From DASTDY01 sp035457345 (GTDB lineage: Bacteria; Patescibacteriota; Saccharimonadia; Saccharimonadales; EFPC-124): a DNA stretch of 52,632 nucleotides. The DNA is taken from positions 1 to 52,632 of the forward strand of contig DATIBT010000006.1 of the NCBI GenBank assembly GCA_035457345.1. The letters are read 5' to 3'. Positions 16,286 to 24,917 of this stretch are shown here, piece after piece. The translations under genes were made by a program, and so were the position numbers. How positions within the stretch are numbered: position 1 is the first letter of the stretch; each line of letters starts with the position of its first letter. The notes under the pieces are model-generated. The model did no database searches. It saw only the letters and a program-made list of their open reading frames with translations, and was not told the origin of the DNA.

Positions 16286-16332
16286 GTAGCACCCACCACC
16301 GACGCGAGCCGGCGGTGGGCACTGGTTGCTAC
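16286..16332 (-). terminator. 3' hairpin overlapping the stop of the lipoprotein gene
   Basis: GTAGCA and CCCACCACCG (16286-16301) pair with CGGCGGTGGG (16310-16319) and TGCTAC (16327-16332). The TAG stop at 16329 lies in the outer arm. Confidence 0.5.
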
Positions 16333-16889
16333 GGACGACGGGTCGACCGGGTATTGGTGACGACCGTACGCTTGGGCGTCGGCCTGACGTTGGTCGGCGC
16401 CGTGGTTGCCGGCGCGGGCTTGGTCAGCTTCGGCTTTTTGGCCTTGTGCGCCGTGGTTGCGTTGGGCTGGCCATTCGCGATCCATGTGGCGTAATTGGTG
16501 CAGGTGGCCGGCGGGTTGGCGTCGGTCCAGCTGAGCCATAGCTGCTCCACCGCGGGGTCGCTCTGGAGGTTGGCCGGCAGCCTGGTGATCAGATTGCCGC
16601 ACACCAGGTGCGCAACCAGGCGGTCGTCGGCGTCCACGCCATCGCCGGTGTCGAACTCCTCGCTCACCTCCGGGCTGAGCCTGTTCTGCTCCGGCACCCC
16701 GCTGTTGCCGCACATGACGTCGGCCGTGGCCTCAGTGAGGTACCCGCAGAACTCGGTGCCTTGGTGGAGGACCACGAACGTCTTGTCGCGCTTCGGCGCC
16801 GACTTGGACGAATCACAGGCCCCAAGCGACAGCGCCACTGCCAACAGCGTGGCTCCCGCGGAGGGGAGCCATCTGTGCAGGTTAGACAT
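16329..16889 (-). CDS. putative lipoprotein, GC-rich cassette
   Basis: A 186-residue protein starting MSNLHRWLPSAG. It has a hydrophobic stretch and a lipobox LSLGAC (Cys at about residue 25), which predicts lipid attachment after signal peptidase II cleavage. The domain from about residue 35 to 130 has four further Cys (FCGYL, VMCGN, LVCGN, ATCTN), a spacing consistent with two disulfides outside the membrane. The last 45 residues are Lys-, Pro-, Thr- and Arg-rich and probably disordered. I do not recognise the family. It lies between tRNA-Glu and glmS, with a leader hairpin and a 3' hairpin of its own. Base composition is richer in GC than in glmS. Confidence 0.7.
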   Translation of the reverse strand: MSNLHRWLPSAGATLLAVALSLGACDSSKSAPKRDKTFVVLHQGTEFCGYLTEATADVMCGNSGVPEQNRLSPEVSEEFDTGDGVDADDRLVAHLVCGNLITRLPANLQSDPAVEQLWLSWTDANPPATCTNYATWIANGQPNATTAHKAKKPKLTKPAPATTAPTNVRPTPKRTVVTNTRSTRRP

Positions 16890-16915
16890 GCGTCAACAAC
16901 CTCTCTCGTAGCTGC

Positions 16916-16940
16916 GCCAAACACGCTAAATGTGTTTGGC
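16916..16940 (-). promoter_or_regulatory. 5'-UTR hairpin of the lipoprotein gene
   Basis: GCCAAACAC (16916-16924) pairs perfectly with GTGTTTGGC (16932-16940) around a 7-base loop, about 27 bases before the ATG. Confidence 0.6.
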
Positions 16941-16991
16941 CACTGAGAGACGTTTATATCATAAAAAATGAAAAACCGCCAGCAACCAAAC

Positions 16992-18806
16992 CTACTCGAC
17001 TGTCACGCTCTTTGCCAGATTGCGCGGCTGATCCACATCACGCCCCAACGCAACAGTGGTGTGGTACGCCAATAACTGCTGAGGAATATTAAGGACAAGC
17101 GGCGCCGTCCACTCCGAGTGTGTGGCCACATGTATGGTATGCATGCCCTCTTCGGTTTTAGTGTCGGTTATAAGCAGGACGTTGCCGCCACGGGTCTTCA
17201 TTTCTTGTAAATTGCTGAGTGCCTTTTCGGCGAGCGGTCCCTTACCAAGCAAAAATACAATCAGCATAGTAGAGTCAACGAGCGCAAGAGGGCCGTGCTT
17301 TGCTTCGCCAGCCGGATACGCCTCGGCGTGCAGGTAGCTGATTTCTTTCATTTTTATAGCGCCTTCAAGCGCTACAGGAAACAATGTATCGCGGCCAAGG
17401 TAAAAGGCGTTAGTAAACGTGCTCACCTTTTTGGCAATCTTCTTGACTTGGTTATTTACCTCAAGTGCAGCCTCGATATCTTTAGGCAAACGCTGTAACA
17501 CCGCAATCACCTCCTGGCCCTTTGCCAGGCTTACATTGCGGCGGCGGCCGACATACAGCGCAAACAGCAAAAGCGCCACGGCCATATTAGTGTAAGCTTT
17601 GGTAGAGGCGACCGAAATTTCTGGACCGGCGTGCAAATATATACCACCGTCAACGGCACGGGCAATAGTTGAACCCACGACGTTCACCAAGCCAAGCGTG
17701 TGCACACCCCGGCGCTTGAGCTCCTCAACACAGGCAAGCGTGTCGGCTGTTTCGCCTGACTGAGAAATTGCAATGGCAACACTGTGCTTGCCAATAACCG
17801 GGTCACGATACCGAAGCTCAGAGGCAATCTCGACATCTACCGGAATCCCCGTTAGCTTCTCAATCTGATACTTTCCTAGCAACGCCGCATACGAAGCAGT
17901 CCCGCACGCAACCAAAATAATGCGCTCCAACTGCCTGATCTGCTGGTCGGTCATGTTCAGACCGCCTAAATGCGCACCACCCTCATCGGGCATGAGCCGG
18001 CCACGAAGCACAGCCTCAATACTCGCCGGCTGCTCCATAATTTCCTTAAGTAAGAAATGGTCATAGCCCTGTTTTTGGATGGCACCCAATTCCATGGTGA
18101 GCTCTTCGCGGACGGCTTCTTGGGGGTTGAGTTCAAAATCGAGCACATCTACTGAATCGCGACTACAAACAGCCATCTGGTCGTCTTCCAAATAAATGAC
18201 ATCTTTGGCGTGACCGACCAAGGCGGCGTTATCACTAGTTACAAACGTTGCCTCAGCACCAATGCCAATTTGCAGTGGGCTACCGCGACGGGCGGCAATA
18301 AGACGCTGCTCATCATCGGCGCATGCAACCGCAAGACCAAATGTGCCCCGCACCCGCTGCAATGCCAGCTGAACACTCGTAACGAAGTCATTGGTTTGGG
18401 TGTAGTAGTAATTAATAAGGTGAGCAAGCACCTCAGTGTCAGTTGCGCTCGCAAACTCTGCACCTTCTTTAACAAGCTCAACTTTCAGTTCTTGGTAGTT
18501 TTCAATAATACCGTTGTGCACCAGGGCAATTTTGCCAGCTACATGAGGGTGAGCGTTGCGCTCGTTTGGTTCACCATGTGTCGCCCAGCGAGTATGACCG
18601 ACACCAATAGTGTCGGTCAAAGGTGACGCGTCAATCTTCTGCTTTAAAACACTTACTTTGCCCTTGGCACGCAATAAATGTATGCGGCCGTCATGAAGTG
18701 TTGCCACACCTGCCGAGTCATACCCCCGGTATTCCATGCGCGCCAGACCGTTTAGCAAGATCGGCTGCGCGGGTTTGTTTCCAATATAGCCAATGATTCC
18801 ACACAT
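16992..18806 (-). CDS. glmS: glutamine--fructose-6-phosphate aminotransferase (isomerizing)
   Basis: A 604-residue enzyme, normal length, that makes glucosamine 6-phosphate for peptidoglycan. Cys2 of MCGIIGYIGNKPAQ is the glutaminase nucleophile after Met removal. The amidotransferase domain shows GVGHTRWATHGEPNERNAHP and VHNGIIENYQELK. The isomerase half has two SIS domains with VACGTASYAALLGKYQIEKL, ISQSGETADTLACVEELK, YLGRDTLFPVALEGAIKMKE and the C-terminal QPRNLAKSVTVE. The gap to umuC upstream is only 41 bases, too short for a glmS ribozyme. The gene is followed by the GC-rich lipoprotein cassette. Confidence 0.97.
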   Translation of the reverse strand: MCGIIGYIGNKPAQPILLNGLARMEYRGYDSAGVATLHDGRIHLLRAKGKVSVLKQKIDASPLTDTIGVGHTRWATHGEPNERNAHPHVAGKIALVHNGIIENYQELKVELVKEGAEFASATDTEVLAHLINYYYTQTNDFVTSVQLALQRVRGTFGLAVACADDEQRLIAARRGSPLQIGIGAEATFVTSDNAALVGHAKDVIYLEDDQMAVCSRDSVDVLDFELNPQEAVREELTMELGAIQKQGYDHFLLKEIMEQPASIEAVLRGRLMPDEGGAHLGGLNMTDQQIRQLERIILVACGTASYAALLGKYQIEKLTGIPVDVEIASELRYRDPVIGKHSVAIAISQSGETADTLACVEELKRRGVHTLGLVNVVGSTIARAVDGGIYLHAGPEISVASTKAYTNMAVALLLFALYVGRRRNVSLAKGQEVIAVLQRLPKDIEAALEVNNQVKKIAKKVSTFTNAFYLGRDTLFPVALEGAIKMKEISYLHAEAYPAGEAKHGPLALVDSTMLIVFLLGKGPLAEKALSNLQEMKTRGGNVLLITDTKTEEGMHTIHVATHSEWTAPLVLNIPQQLLAYHTTVALGRDVDQPRNLAKSVTVE

Positions 18807-18847
18807 ATCTCAAGCATAGCATTGGGTGTCAAATAGAAGATACGATT

Positions 18848-20125
18848 CTACCCTTTTACCGTTCTAAGCTCACGCCAATTAGTAGTGTAGGCTTGGCTGC
18901 GTTTCTCGCGTTTGCTGCGCCATTTTTGATTTTCTATGTGCTCGCTAGCGTGGCGCACTAAACGAGTGCCAAACCGCTTATTTACATCGTCTATGGTTTG
19001 CATAAGCACTGTTTGCCGATCTATTTTTTCCGGATTGCTGTCGAAGGCAAGCTGCTGCCCCTTTTGCAGATCAAGCAAAATTACTCCTGCCCGCTTATAG
19101 CCAAAGTCTGGGTCATATATCCGTTCGAGCGCCCCAAGTGCGGCCTCAATAAGCCTGCCCGTCTCATTGGTCGGCGGATGGAGCCTGATAAGTTGCGAGC
19201 TACTCCGCTGCACCTCTGCATGCTTAGATGTCTGCATGAACGTCACGACAGCCCCTGCCAGCTCGCCTTCTTGGCGCAATTTAACCGCAGCTTGGGCGGC
19301 GAACGTCGCCACTGCGCCCTCAAGCTCGTAATAATTGCGCACGGTGTGGCCAAAGCTGCGCGTCCGGGCAATTGACTGCTGAGGCTCTTCGCTGCGGTCA
19401 ATACTGCTGCAATACTCCCCTCTTAATTCCTTAATTGTTTTGAGCCCGCGAATAGTGAGCTGTTCCTGCGCCCACGCATCACTAACCTGACTGAGTTCAT
19501 AAGCGTTTTTTATGCCACGCGCCTTAAGCTTGGGCGCTGTTCGCCAGCCAATACCCCAAATATCTTGCAGAGGCAGCCATTTGAGTAAATCGACACGTTT
19601 TCGCTCGTCGCCAACAACAGAAAAAGCGCCCCCGCCCTCCCCATGCTTTTTGCTAAAATCAGCCGCGGCTTTGGCAAGCGTTTTAGACGGCGCAACCCCA
19701 ACAGAAACAGGAATGCCGGTCCATTGTAAGATTTTCGCCCGTAAATGCTTACCCCAATCCGTATAGTCCTTTATAGGGAGATGCGAAATTTCTAAAAACG
19801 ATTCGTCCACCGAATAGACTTCGATGTCAGGACACTCGCTTTGCAAAATTTGCACTACTCTCTGGGAAAAATCGCCATATAACGGGAAATTGCCGGAAAA
19901 CAATGTCACGTTATGTTTGGCCAGTTCATTGCGAACCTTAAAATACGGCACGCCCATTGGTATGCCCAGAGCTTTGACTTCGTTACTACGCGCAACTAGC
20001 ACGCCATCGTTGTTGCTGAGCACAGCCACAGGCTTATTCCATAGATCTGGCCGGAACACGCGCTCACAACTCACAAAGAAGTTGTTGCAATCAACAAGGG
20101 CAAAGACTGGTTTTCTTTGGCTCAT
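18848..20125 (-). CDS. umuC: Y-family DNA polymerase, UmuC subunit of Pol V
   Basis: A 425-residue translesion polymerase. It has the first carboxylate in FALVDCNNFFVSCERVFRPD, the RLRR-like stretch VLSNNDGVLVARSNEVKALG, and the catalytic pair in YSVDESFLEI. A helix-hairpin-helix region (WGIGWRTAPKLKARGIKNAY) and the little-finger domain with a C-terminal DUF4113-like extension follow. In the Pol V complex, UmuC joins two processed UmuD chains to copy damaged DNA. It is the last gene of a umuD-PPOX-umuC group on the minus strand. The start codon is the ATG at 20125 (MSQRKPVFALVDCNNF), at the usual distance from the first Asp. No LexA gene or SOS box is visible in the window. Confidence 0.95.
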   Translation of the reverse strand: MSQRKPVFALVDCNNFFVSCERVFRPDLWNKPVAVLSNNDGVLVARSNEVKALGIPMGVPYFKVRNELAKHNVTLFSGNFPLYGDFSQRVVQILQSECPDIEVYSVDESFLEISHLPIKDYTDWGKHLRAKILQWTGIPVSVGVAPSKTLAKAAADFSKKHGEGGGAFSVVGDERKRVDLLKWLPLQDIWGIGWRTAPKLKARGIKNAYELSQVSDAWAQEQLTIRGLKTIKELRGEYCSSIDRSEEPQQSIARTRSFGHTVRNYYELEGAVATFAAQAAVKLRQEGELAGAVVTFMQTSKHAEVQRSSSQLIRLHPPTNETGRLIEAALGALERIYDPDFGYKRAGVILLDLQKGQQLAFDSNPEKIDRQTVLMQTIDDVNKRFGTRLVRHASEHIENQKWRSKREKRSQAYTTNWRELRTVKG

Positions 20126-20195
20126 ATTTTAAAGCACGGCGACTGCGTGCCAACACGCAGCTTTACACGGCCAGCGTGAACGGCACTTCTCGCCG

Positions 20196-20642
20196 CTATA
20201 ACCTCCACTCTTGTTTTGGCGCGTCAGGAAAGTTCTTTAGGTCGAATGTAGCAATGAGCCGCGGCGCCAGCTTGTAAAGGCCAAACGGTGAATCATTGTC
20301 GCTAAGGAGCTTTTCCACCCAGGCCTCCCGGTTATGGCGCTTGGCGTAGATATGCAGTACGGCTTCATGTTCCTGCAGATTTTCCAAACGAACCGCATCG
20401 CCTTCAATTTGCACGCCAATAAGTGGCATAGTGGTATGAACCGCCATGGCAGCCGCCACATGCGGATTCTCTGCAATTTCCCTGCTATGGCGCGTACTCG
20501 CCTCGCTCAGCCAATAAAGATTGAGGTCGTCGTCATAAGCAAAGTGTACATTACAAAGCCAGGGCTGACTGCCCGCAGCTGTTGCCAGTTGCATTACCAT
20601 GACGCTAGAGATATGGTCGCGTATAATCGTCTCGATGTTCAT
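20196..20642 (-). CDS. pyridoxamine 5'-phosphate oxidase-family (FMN split-barrel) protein
   Basis: A 148-residue protein with the split-barrel pattern: VMVMQLATAAGSQPWLCNVH, FAYDDDLNLYWLSEASTRHS, REIAENPHVAAAMAVHTT and GVQIEGDAVRLENLQEHEAV. Relatives bind FMN, F420 or haem; the cofactor here is unknown, and true PNP oxidase active-site residues are not obvious. It starts 7 bases after the umuD stop, and a TATGAT lies six bases upstream of its ATG, so it may have its own leaderless transcript in addition to read-through. Its place between umuD and umuC is unusual. A link to damage tolerance is suggested only by position. Confidence 0.8.
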   Translation of the reverse strand: MNIETIIRDHISSVMVMQLATAAGSQPWLCNVHFAYDDDLNLYWLSEASTRHSREIAENPHVAAAMAVHTTMPLIGVQIEGDAVRLENLQEHEAVLHIYAKRHNREAWVEKLLSDNDSPFGLYKLAPRLIATFDLKNFPDAPKQEWRL

Positions 20643-20649
20643 ATACCTA

Positions 20650-21060
20650 TCATACCCGTGTTTGGTGAATAATGTACGTCACCACACCCCACAACACAGC
20701 GTCGGCTGCTTCATGCAGGGCAATGGGCAGATAACCAGGGTGGGCGGCAACAAGCCAGGCTTTTTGCCCGCCTTCGCGTTTTAGGTACTTAAGGGTGAAC
20801 TCGCCATCGACGGCCGCAACGACAATATCCCCGCTTCTAGGCTCAAGTGATTTATCTACAACTACAATGTCACCGGTCGCAATGCCGGCCCCGGTCATGG
20901 AATCGCCATCCACGCGCAGGTAGTACGTTGCTACCGGATGGCGGACGACCAGCTCGTTCAAATCCAAACCGACGCTGCGCGCGTCCTCGGCTGGATTCGG
21001 GAAACCGGCCTTAATGGGAGTAAGCATTAATTTGGGTAAGGATGTCAATGGTTTTTTCAT
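20650..21060 (-). CDS. umuD: UmuD, LexA-like self-cleaving S24 peptidase
   Basis: A 136-residue protein very close in layout to E. coli UmuD. The cleavage region IKAGFPNPAEDARSVGLDLN carries Ala-Gly where E. coli has Cys-Gly. The nucleophile Ser is in RVDGDSMTGAGIATGDIVVV, and the general-base Lys in VAAVDGEFTLKYLKREGG. RecA-stimulated self-cleavage and pairing with UmuC are known for the family. The ATG at 21060 directly follows AAGGAG, and TATACT lies nine bases upstream, so initiation may be leaderless or near-leaderless. Its promoter region is shared with the divergent surface-protein gene. The regulator is not evident. Confidence 0.95.
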   Translation of the reverse strand: MKKPLTSLPKLMLTPIKAGFPNPAEDARSVGLDLNELVVRHPVATYYLRVDGDSMTGAGIATGDIVVVDKSLEPRSGDIVVAAVDGEFTLKYLKREGGQKAWLVAAHPGYLPIALHEAADAVLWGVVTYIIHQTRV

Positions 21061-21127
21061 CTCCTTACCAGTATAGCAACCAGGGGTAGTTCTGTGGAAA
21101 AATCCCCTAAAACCATAATCACGTTAA

Positions 21128-21156
21128 TTGACAGTATGTAAAACTTATGTTACATT
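21128..21156 (+). promoter_or_regulatory. sigma70-type promoter of the LPxTG surface protein
   Basis: TTGACA (21128-21133), a 17-base spacer and TACATT (21151-21156), 39 bases before the GTG start at 21196. Confidence 0.7.
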
Positions 21157-21195
21157 ACCTATCAAGTGATTTTAATAACACGAGGAGTTCAAGAG

Positions 21196-22452
21196 GTGAA
21201 TCTAATTCGTCATCTTTTTCAGCCAAAGATGCTGATCCCCATTGCCCTAGTTATTGCTACTGGTCTATTTGGTTACACTGCCATCAACCAACGCCCGGCC
21301 GCCGCAGCGAGCTGCGACAAAAATAATGACATTGTCTACTGTGGCTACACGAGCCCGACCGACCTTGCCAATAAGGTCGCCGCGAGCAACGAGCTCAAAA
21401 CCATTTATGAGCACGACTTCGCCCCGGGCTACAGCATGGGCGACCTCAGCAACTGGAAAGCTAAGGCACAAAAAGCCACCGTTTACAAAGACGGTCGCGT
21501 TGTACTGGCAGATGGTACCGTGGTTGCAACTGGCGCCAACAGCCTTGGCCGCGAAAAATTCAACGATGGCCGCAAAGCCATTAGCATTGGCGGCCACACC
21601 TACTACTACGGCACGACTCAGAATAACTTCGCTGCCGACTCAATTCCTGCCTACGTGCTGCTTGGCGACGATCACAGCCTGAAGTTCGCTGCTCTCACTG
21701 AATGCGGCAACCCAGTCTGGGGTAACAGCCCCGCTTACAAATGCGACATGCTGAACCAAAAGAAAATCAGCGACACGGAATACGAATACACTGCTAACGT
21801 CACCAGTAAAAATGCCACCCTCACCAAGCTCGTATATGACTTTGGTGACGGCAAAACCCAAACGGTCACGAGTAACTTCGGCCAGGCCCTTAAGCACACC
21901 TACGCCCCTGGTAAATACACCGCCAAGGTGACGGCTTACTTTACCGTTAATGGTAAAGAACAAAGCGACACCCGTGCCGAATGCACAAAACCCGTTGAGG
22001 TTCCGCAGCCGCCCAAATCGAACATTCAGTGCGTTTCTTTAACCGCCACGCTCATTGAAGGTAATAAGTACAATTTCACCATTACCGGTGAGGCTGATAA
22101 TGCCACCCTGCAATCTGGCAGCATAGACTTTGGCGACCAACAAACCGCGAGCGAGCTCAAACCAGCCAGCGCAACCACTGTTGTAACTCCACATGAATAC
22201 GCCAAAGCTGGTACCTACAAGGCAAGCGCTAAGCTCGTATATGACAAAGGCACAACTACCGAAGCCTGCGTTGCCGAAGTAGCCATTGCCCAACCGCCCG
22301 TAACTCCCCCAACCACTCCTCAGGTACTTCCTGAAACCGGCCCAATTGAGATTATTGGCAGCGTCCTTGGCCTTGGCAGCGCCGCTGGCGCAACAGCCTA
22401 CTACCGCAGCTCTCGCCGCAACCTGATTGCGGAAATGCTTAAAAAGCGCTAA
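21196..22452 (+). CDS. sortase-anchored surface protein with two PKD-like domains
   Basis: A 418-residue exported protein. A signal peptide (MLIPIALVIATGLFGYTA, then QRPAAAAS) is followed by a Cys-containing N-terminal domain of about 180 residues that I do not recognise. Two PKD-like beta domains come next: the first with LVYDFGDGKTQTVTSN and HTYAPGKYTAKVTAY, the second with SIDFGDQQTAS and HEYAKAGTYKAS. The end is a classic cell-wall sorting signal: VLPETG, the hydrophobic stretch IEIIGSVLGLGSAAGATAYY and a basic tail RSSRRNLIAEMLKKR. A sortase would link it to the envelope, where it may mediate contact with a host cell (inference). GTG at 21196 has GAGGAG eight bases upstream and is preferred to the earlier GTG at 21166. 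A strong terminator follows. Confidence 0.88.
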   Translation: MNLIRHLFQPKMLIPIALVIATGLFGYTAINQRPAAAASCDKNNDIVYCGYTSPTDLANKVAASNELKTIYEHDFAPGYSMGDLSNWKAKAQKATVYKDGRVVLADGTVVATGANSLGREKFNDGRKAISIGGHTYYYGTTQNNFAADSIPAYVLLGDDHSLKFAALTECGNPVWGNSPAYKCDMLNQKKISDTEYEYTANVTSKNATLTKLVYDFGDGKTQTVTSNFGQALKHTYAPGKYTAKVTAYFTVNGKEQSDTRAECTKPVEVPQPPKSNIQCVSLTATLIEGNKYNFTITGEADNATLQSGSIDFGDQQTASELKPASATTVVTPHEYAKAGTYKASAKLVYDKGTTTEACVAEVAIAQPPVTPPTTPQVLPETGPIEIIGSVLGLGSAAGATAYYRSSRRNLIAEMLKKR

Positions 22453-22480
22453 ACTGCCTACAGAGAACTGACCGCTCTTA

Positions 22481-22513
22481 AAACCACCCTGTGCCCAGGG
22501 TGGTTTCTTTTTT
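22481..22513 (+). terminator. Rho-independent terminator
   Basis: AAACCACCCT (22481-22490) pairs perfectly with AGGGTGGTTT (22497-22506), followed by CTTTTTT, after the LPxTG gene. Confidence 0.9.
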
Positions 22514-22558
22514 CGGAGATTTCACACCACTCAACAGATGAGCTATACTAGTAATACC

Positions 22559-22774
22559 ATGAGTCGACAAAAAAAGAAGCGCAACAAGCCCTACACCGGC
22601 GCCGACGCAGCACCAAGCCAGCCGGTCGTGCATCATTACACGGCGGTCGTGCGTTCACCACTTAGCCAGTGGTGGTTTGACAATAAAAAGCGAGTTAAGA
22701 TTATCAGTTACATTGTAGGCGGCGTGCTAGGATTCGGCTATCTTCTCTACGAGTTCTTCCGGATGGTTTTTTAG
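22559..22774 (+). CDS. small single-pass membrane protein
   Basis: A 71-residue protein with a very basic start (MSRQKKKRNKPYTG), a linker and one membrane helix near the C-terminus (IISYIVGGVLGFGYLLYEFF). Topology by the positive-inside rule puts the N-terminus in the cytoplasm. I do not recognise a family. TATACT lies nine bases before the ATG. Its last 48 bases overlap, tail to tail, the end of the histidine-kinase gene on the other strand, so both protein ends are constrained by the same DNA. Function unknown. Confidence 0.7.
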   Translation: MSRQKKKRNKPYTGADAAPSQPVVHHYTAVVRSPLSQWWFDNKKRVKIISYIVGGVLGFGYLLYEFFRMVF

Positions 22775-24901
22775 CGGCAGATGTAAGCTAAAGCCAAACG
22801 TGCTACCCTTGCCCTCTTTGCTTTCAAACAGAATAGTCCCGCCGTGAGCGGTAATAACTTTCTTAGCCATGAATAGGCCAATGCCCGTACCATCTGGTCG
22901 TACCCTACGGGCGTTCTCAGCGCGGAAAAACTTGGTGAACAGCTTATGGCGCTCGTCATCTGGCACGCCGATACCATTGTCTGCCACTTCAAAGCGGATA
23001 ACATTCCCAAAATTGTACAGCGACACTTTCACCTGCCCGCTTGGTCGTGAATAATAAATAGCGTTATCAATAAAGTTCATAATAACCTGGCGAATCTTGT
23101 TTTCGTCGAGGTCAAGCACTGGAAAATCAGCGGGCGGCGTGTAGGTTACTTTGATATTCCTACGCGCGGCAGTCGTGGTAAGCTGCTCTATTTCGTCTGT
23201 AATAATAGTCGCCAAATTAGTTGGGTGCGTCTCAAGCACAAACCGGCCGGTCTGGATGCGCGACACATTCAAAAAATCGGCGATAAGGAACACCATGCGC
23301 TGGGAGGAAGTAAACGCCTCGCCCAATAGTTTTGCCTGCGACGGGTTCAGCTTGCCCGCGTCACCGTCTAACACCATAGAAATGTAGCCCTTAATACTGG
23401 TAAGCGGCGTGCGCAACTGGTGCGAAGCCATGCTTATGAATTCATCTTTAGCCTCATCCAACTTCTTAAGTTTGCGGTTGGAATCACGGAGTTGGGAGGT
23501 GGCTTCGTTGACTTCTTGTTTGAGTTTTTCGTTGAAACGAGCAATTTCTTCGAAACGTAGGGCGTTTTGAACTGCAACGGCTAATTCATTTGCCAATGTA
23601 GCGAGAAGAGTTATGTCTTGGTTAGAATAGGCACCGCCGTTCAGTTTGTAACCTAGGATCATTTCACCTACTCGCTCACCAGATGTAGCCAATTTAACTG
23701 CAACAGCTCCGTCGTAATCCTGCAGTACATTCAAAGCATGAGAATCGTTGCTCTTAGGACTTACCTCATCTGCAACTATAACCGTGCCTTTAGGAAGCTT
23801 GTCAAATAACGAAGTATCAATGTGGCCATGCTTACCCGCACCAGCAACAAACTCGGGCTTACCATCGCGCCATACATAACTAACGACAAACGATGCGTGG
23901 AGTACATTTTTGAGTGCCGTCGACGAGAGCTTCAGAAGATCTTCCGGGAGGGTATGATGCGCGATAATGTCACTAAAATCCCTAAGTATTTCCTTACTAT
24001 CATATAGATCAACAAAGAAAATACGCTCAGTCAGCCTATTAAAGAACGACTTAAGAGGCTGGAATACAAGTGCGGCAAGCACAGCGATAATAATATAAAT
24101 GACCTTGCTTTCCTCGCCGAGAAACATATTTATTGAATCTGCTACAAAAAATACGACTGTTGCGAATATTAAAGTCAACGAGCCCAGCGTCAACAAATAA
24201 ACTAAACCACGTGCCACTACTGCACGAATACTAAATAGTCGATGGCGTATGATCGCATACGCAATAATCCCGGTAAATAGCAGCGTAGAATACGTTCCCA
24301 CGCGCGACAAAGGATTATTACCTGTTATAAGTGGCAAAATAAGATTGGTTATCGACGCAATAACAACCAGCACTACAACCGCAGCAATGATGAAAGTGAC
24401 TTTCTCACGCTCCAAGCCCCGGGTGCGCAGCCGACTTCTTATAAGCCGCGTGATTGCCATGCCCAGAGTTGCCACAACATAAAGTACAAACAGCAGATAT
24501 AATGGGCCAGTAACTACGGTCGCGCTCTCTAACCCATGCTCGAATGTAGTGTTTGGCACAAAAGCATCTATCCAGGTTATCGATAAAATAATTATTGAAC
24601 TTACCCAGAAGAATATTTTGCGCCACCCATGAGACAAGATCTTGCTAGTAAAAGCGTCGACGAACAGGCTAAAACTAATAATCGCAATGGTCACCGAGAA
24701 GAAGGTTAGGCGCGTCCAGAACAGAGACCTCGCAACATCGACGTCTGCAAGGTAGTTGGCCATGACCCATATAGCGAGACCTCCACACAATGCTACGAAA
24801 CTATGCTTATATCTTGAAGCCGCAGGGCTCACCCCCACGAGCACCCCAAGACCGCTCAGGCCTAGGCTGACCAATAAGGTAACGATAAAGCTTACGCTCA
24901 T
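22727..24901 (-). CDS. multi-pass membrane sensor histidine kinase
   Basis: A 724-residue kinase. Residues 1-290 hold about nine hydrophobic helices (7TM-type sensor module). About 310-460 is a GAF-like domain (YVWRDGKPEFVAGAG, then LATLANELAVAVQNALRFEE). A coiled linker and the HisKA helix with FISMASHQLRTPLTSIKGYI follow (phospho-His near residue 490). The ATPase shows the N box VIMNFIDNAIYYSR, G1 FEVADNGIGVPDDE and G2 RPDGTGIGLFMAKKV. It is the last gene of a three-gene operon after a FeeM-like acyltransferase and a methyltransferase. A single-domain response regulator is encoded on the divergent operon, so it is the likely partner. A lipophilic signal sensed in the membrane is possible but unproven. 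Confidence 0.92.
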   Translation of the reverse strand: MSVSFIVTLLVSLGLSGLGVLVGVSPAASRYKHSFVALCGGLAIWVMANYLADVDVARSLFWTRLTFFSVTIAIISFSLFVDAFTSKILSHGWRKIFFWVSSIIILSITWIDAFVPNTTFEHGLESATVVTGPLYLLFVLYVVATLGMAITRLIRSRLRTRGLEREKVTFIIAAVVVLVVIASITNLILPLITGNNPLSRVGTYSTLLFTGIIAYAIIRHRLFSIRAVVARGLVYLLTLGSLTLIFATVVFFVADSINMFLGEESKVIYIIIAVLAALVFQPLKSFFNRLTERIFFVDLYDSKEILRDFSDIIAHHTLPEDLLKLSSTALKNVLHASFVVSYVWRDGKPEFVAGAGKHGHIDTSLFDKLPKGTVIVADEVSPKSNDSHALNVLQDYDGAVAVKLATSGERVGEMILGYKLNGGAYSNQDITLLATLANELAVAVQNALRFEEIARFNEKLKQEVNEATSQLRDSNRKLKKLDEAKDEFISMASHQLRTPLTSIKGYISMVLDGDAGKLNPSQAKLLGEAFTSSQRMVFLIADFLNVSRIQTGRFVLETHPTNLATIITDEIEQLTTTAARRNIKVTYTPPADFPVLDLDENKIRQVIMNFIDNAIYYSRPSGQVKVSLYNFGNVIRFEVADNGIGVPDDERHKLFTKFFRAENARRVRPDGTGIGLFMAKKVITAHGGTILFESKEGKGSTFGFSLHLPLKNHPEELVEKIAES

Positions 24902-24917
24902 GACTACTTAAATAGTA

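Noticed and set aside
18807..18847. Possible glmS ribozyme upstream of glmS
   Set aside because: Only 41 bases separate umuC from glmS, far too short for the ribozyme, and no matching core is seen.
21061..21165. SOS box upstream of umuD
   Set aside because: Neither CTGT-N8-ACAG nor GAAC-N4-GTTC occurs in the region; only partial look-alikes are seen.
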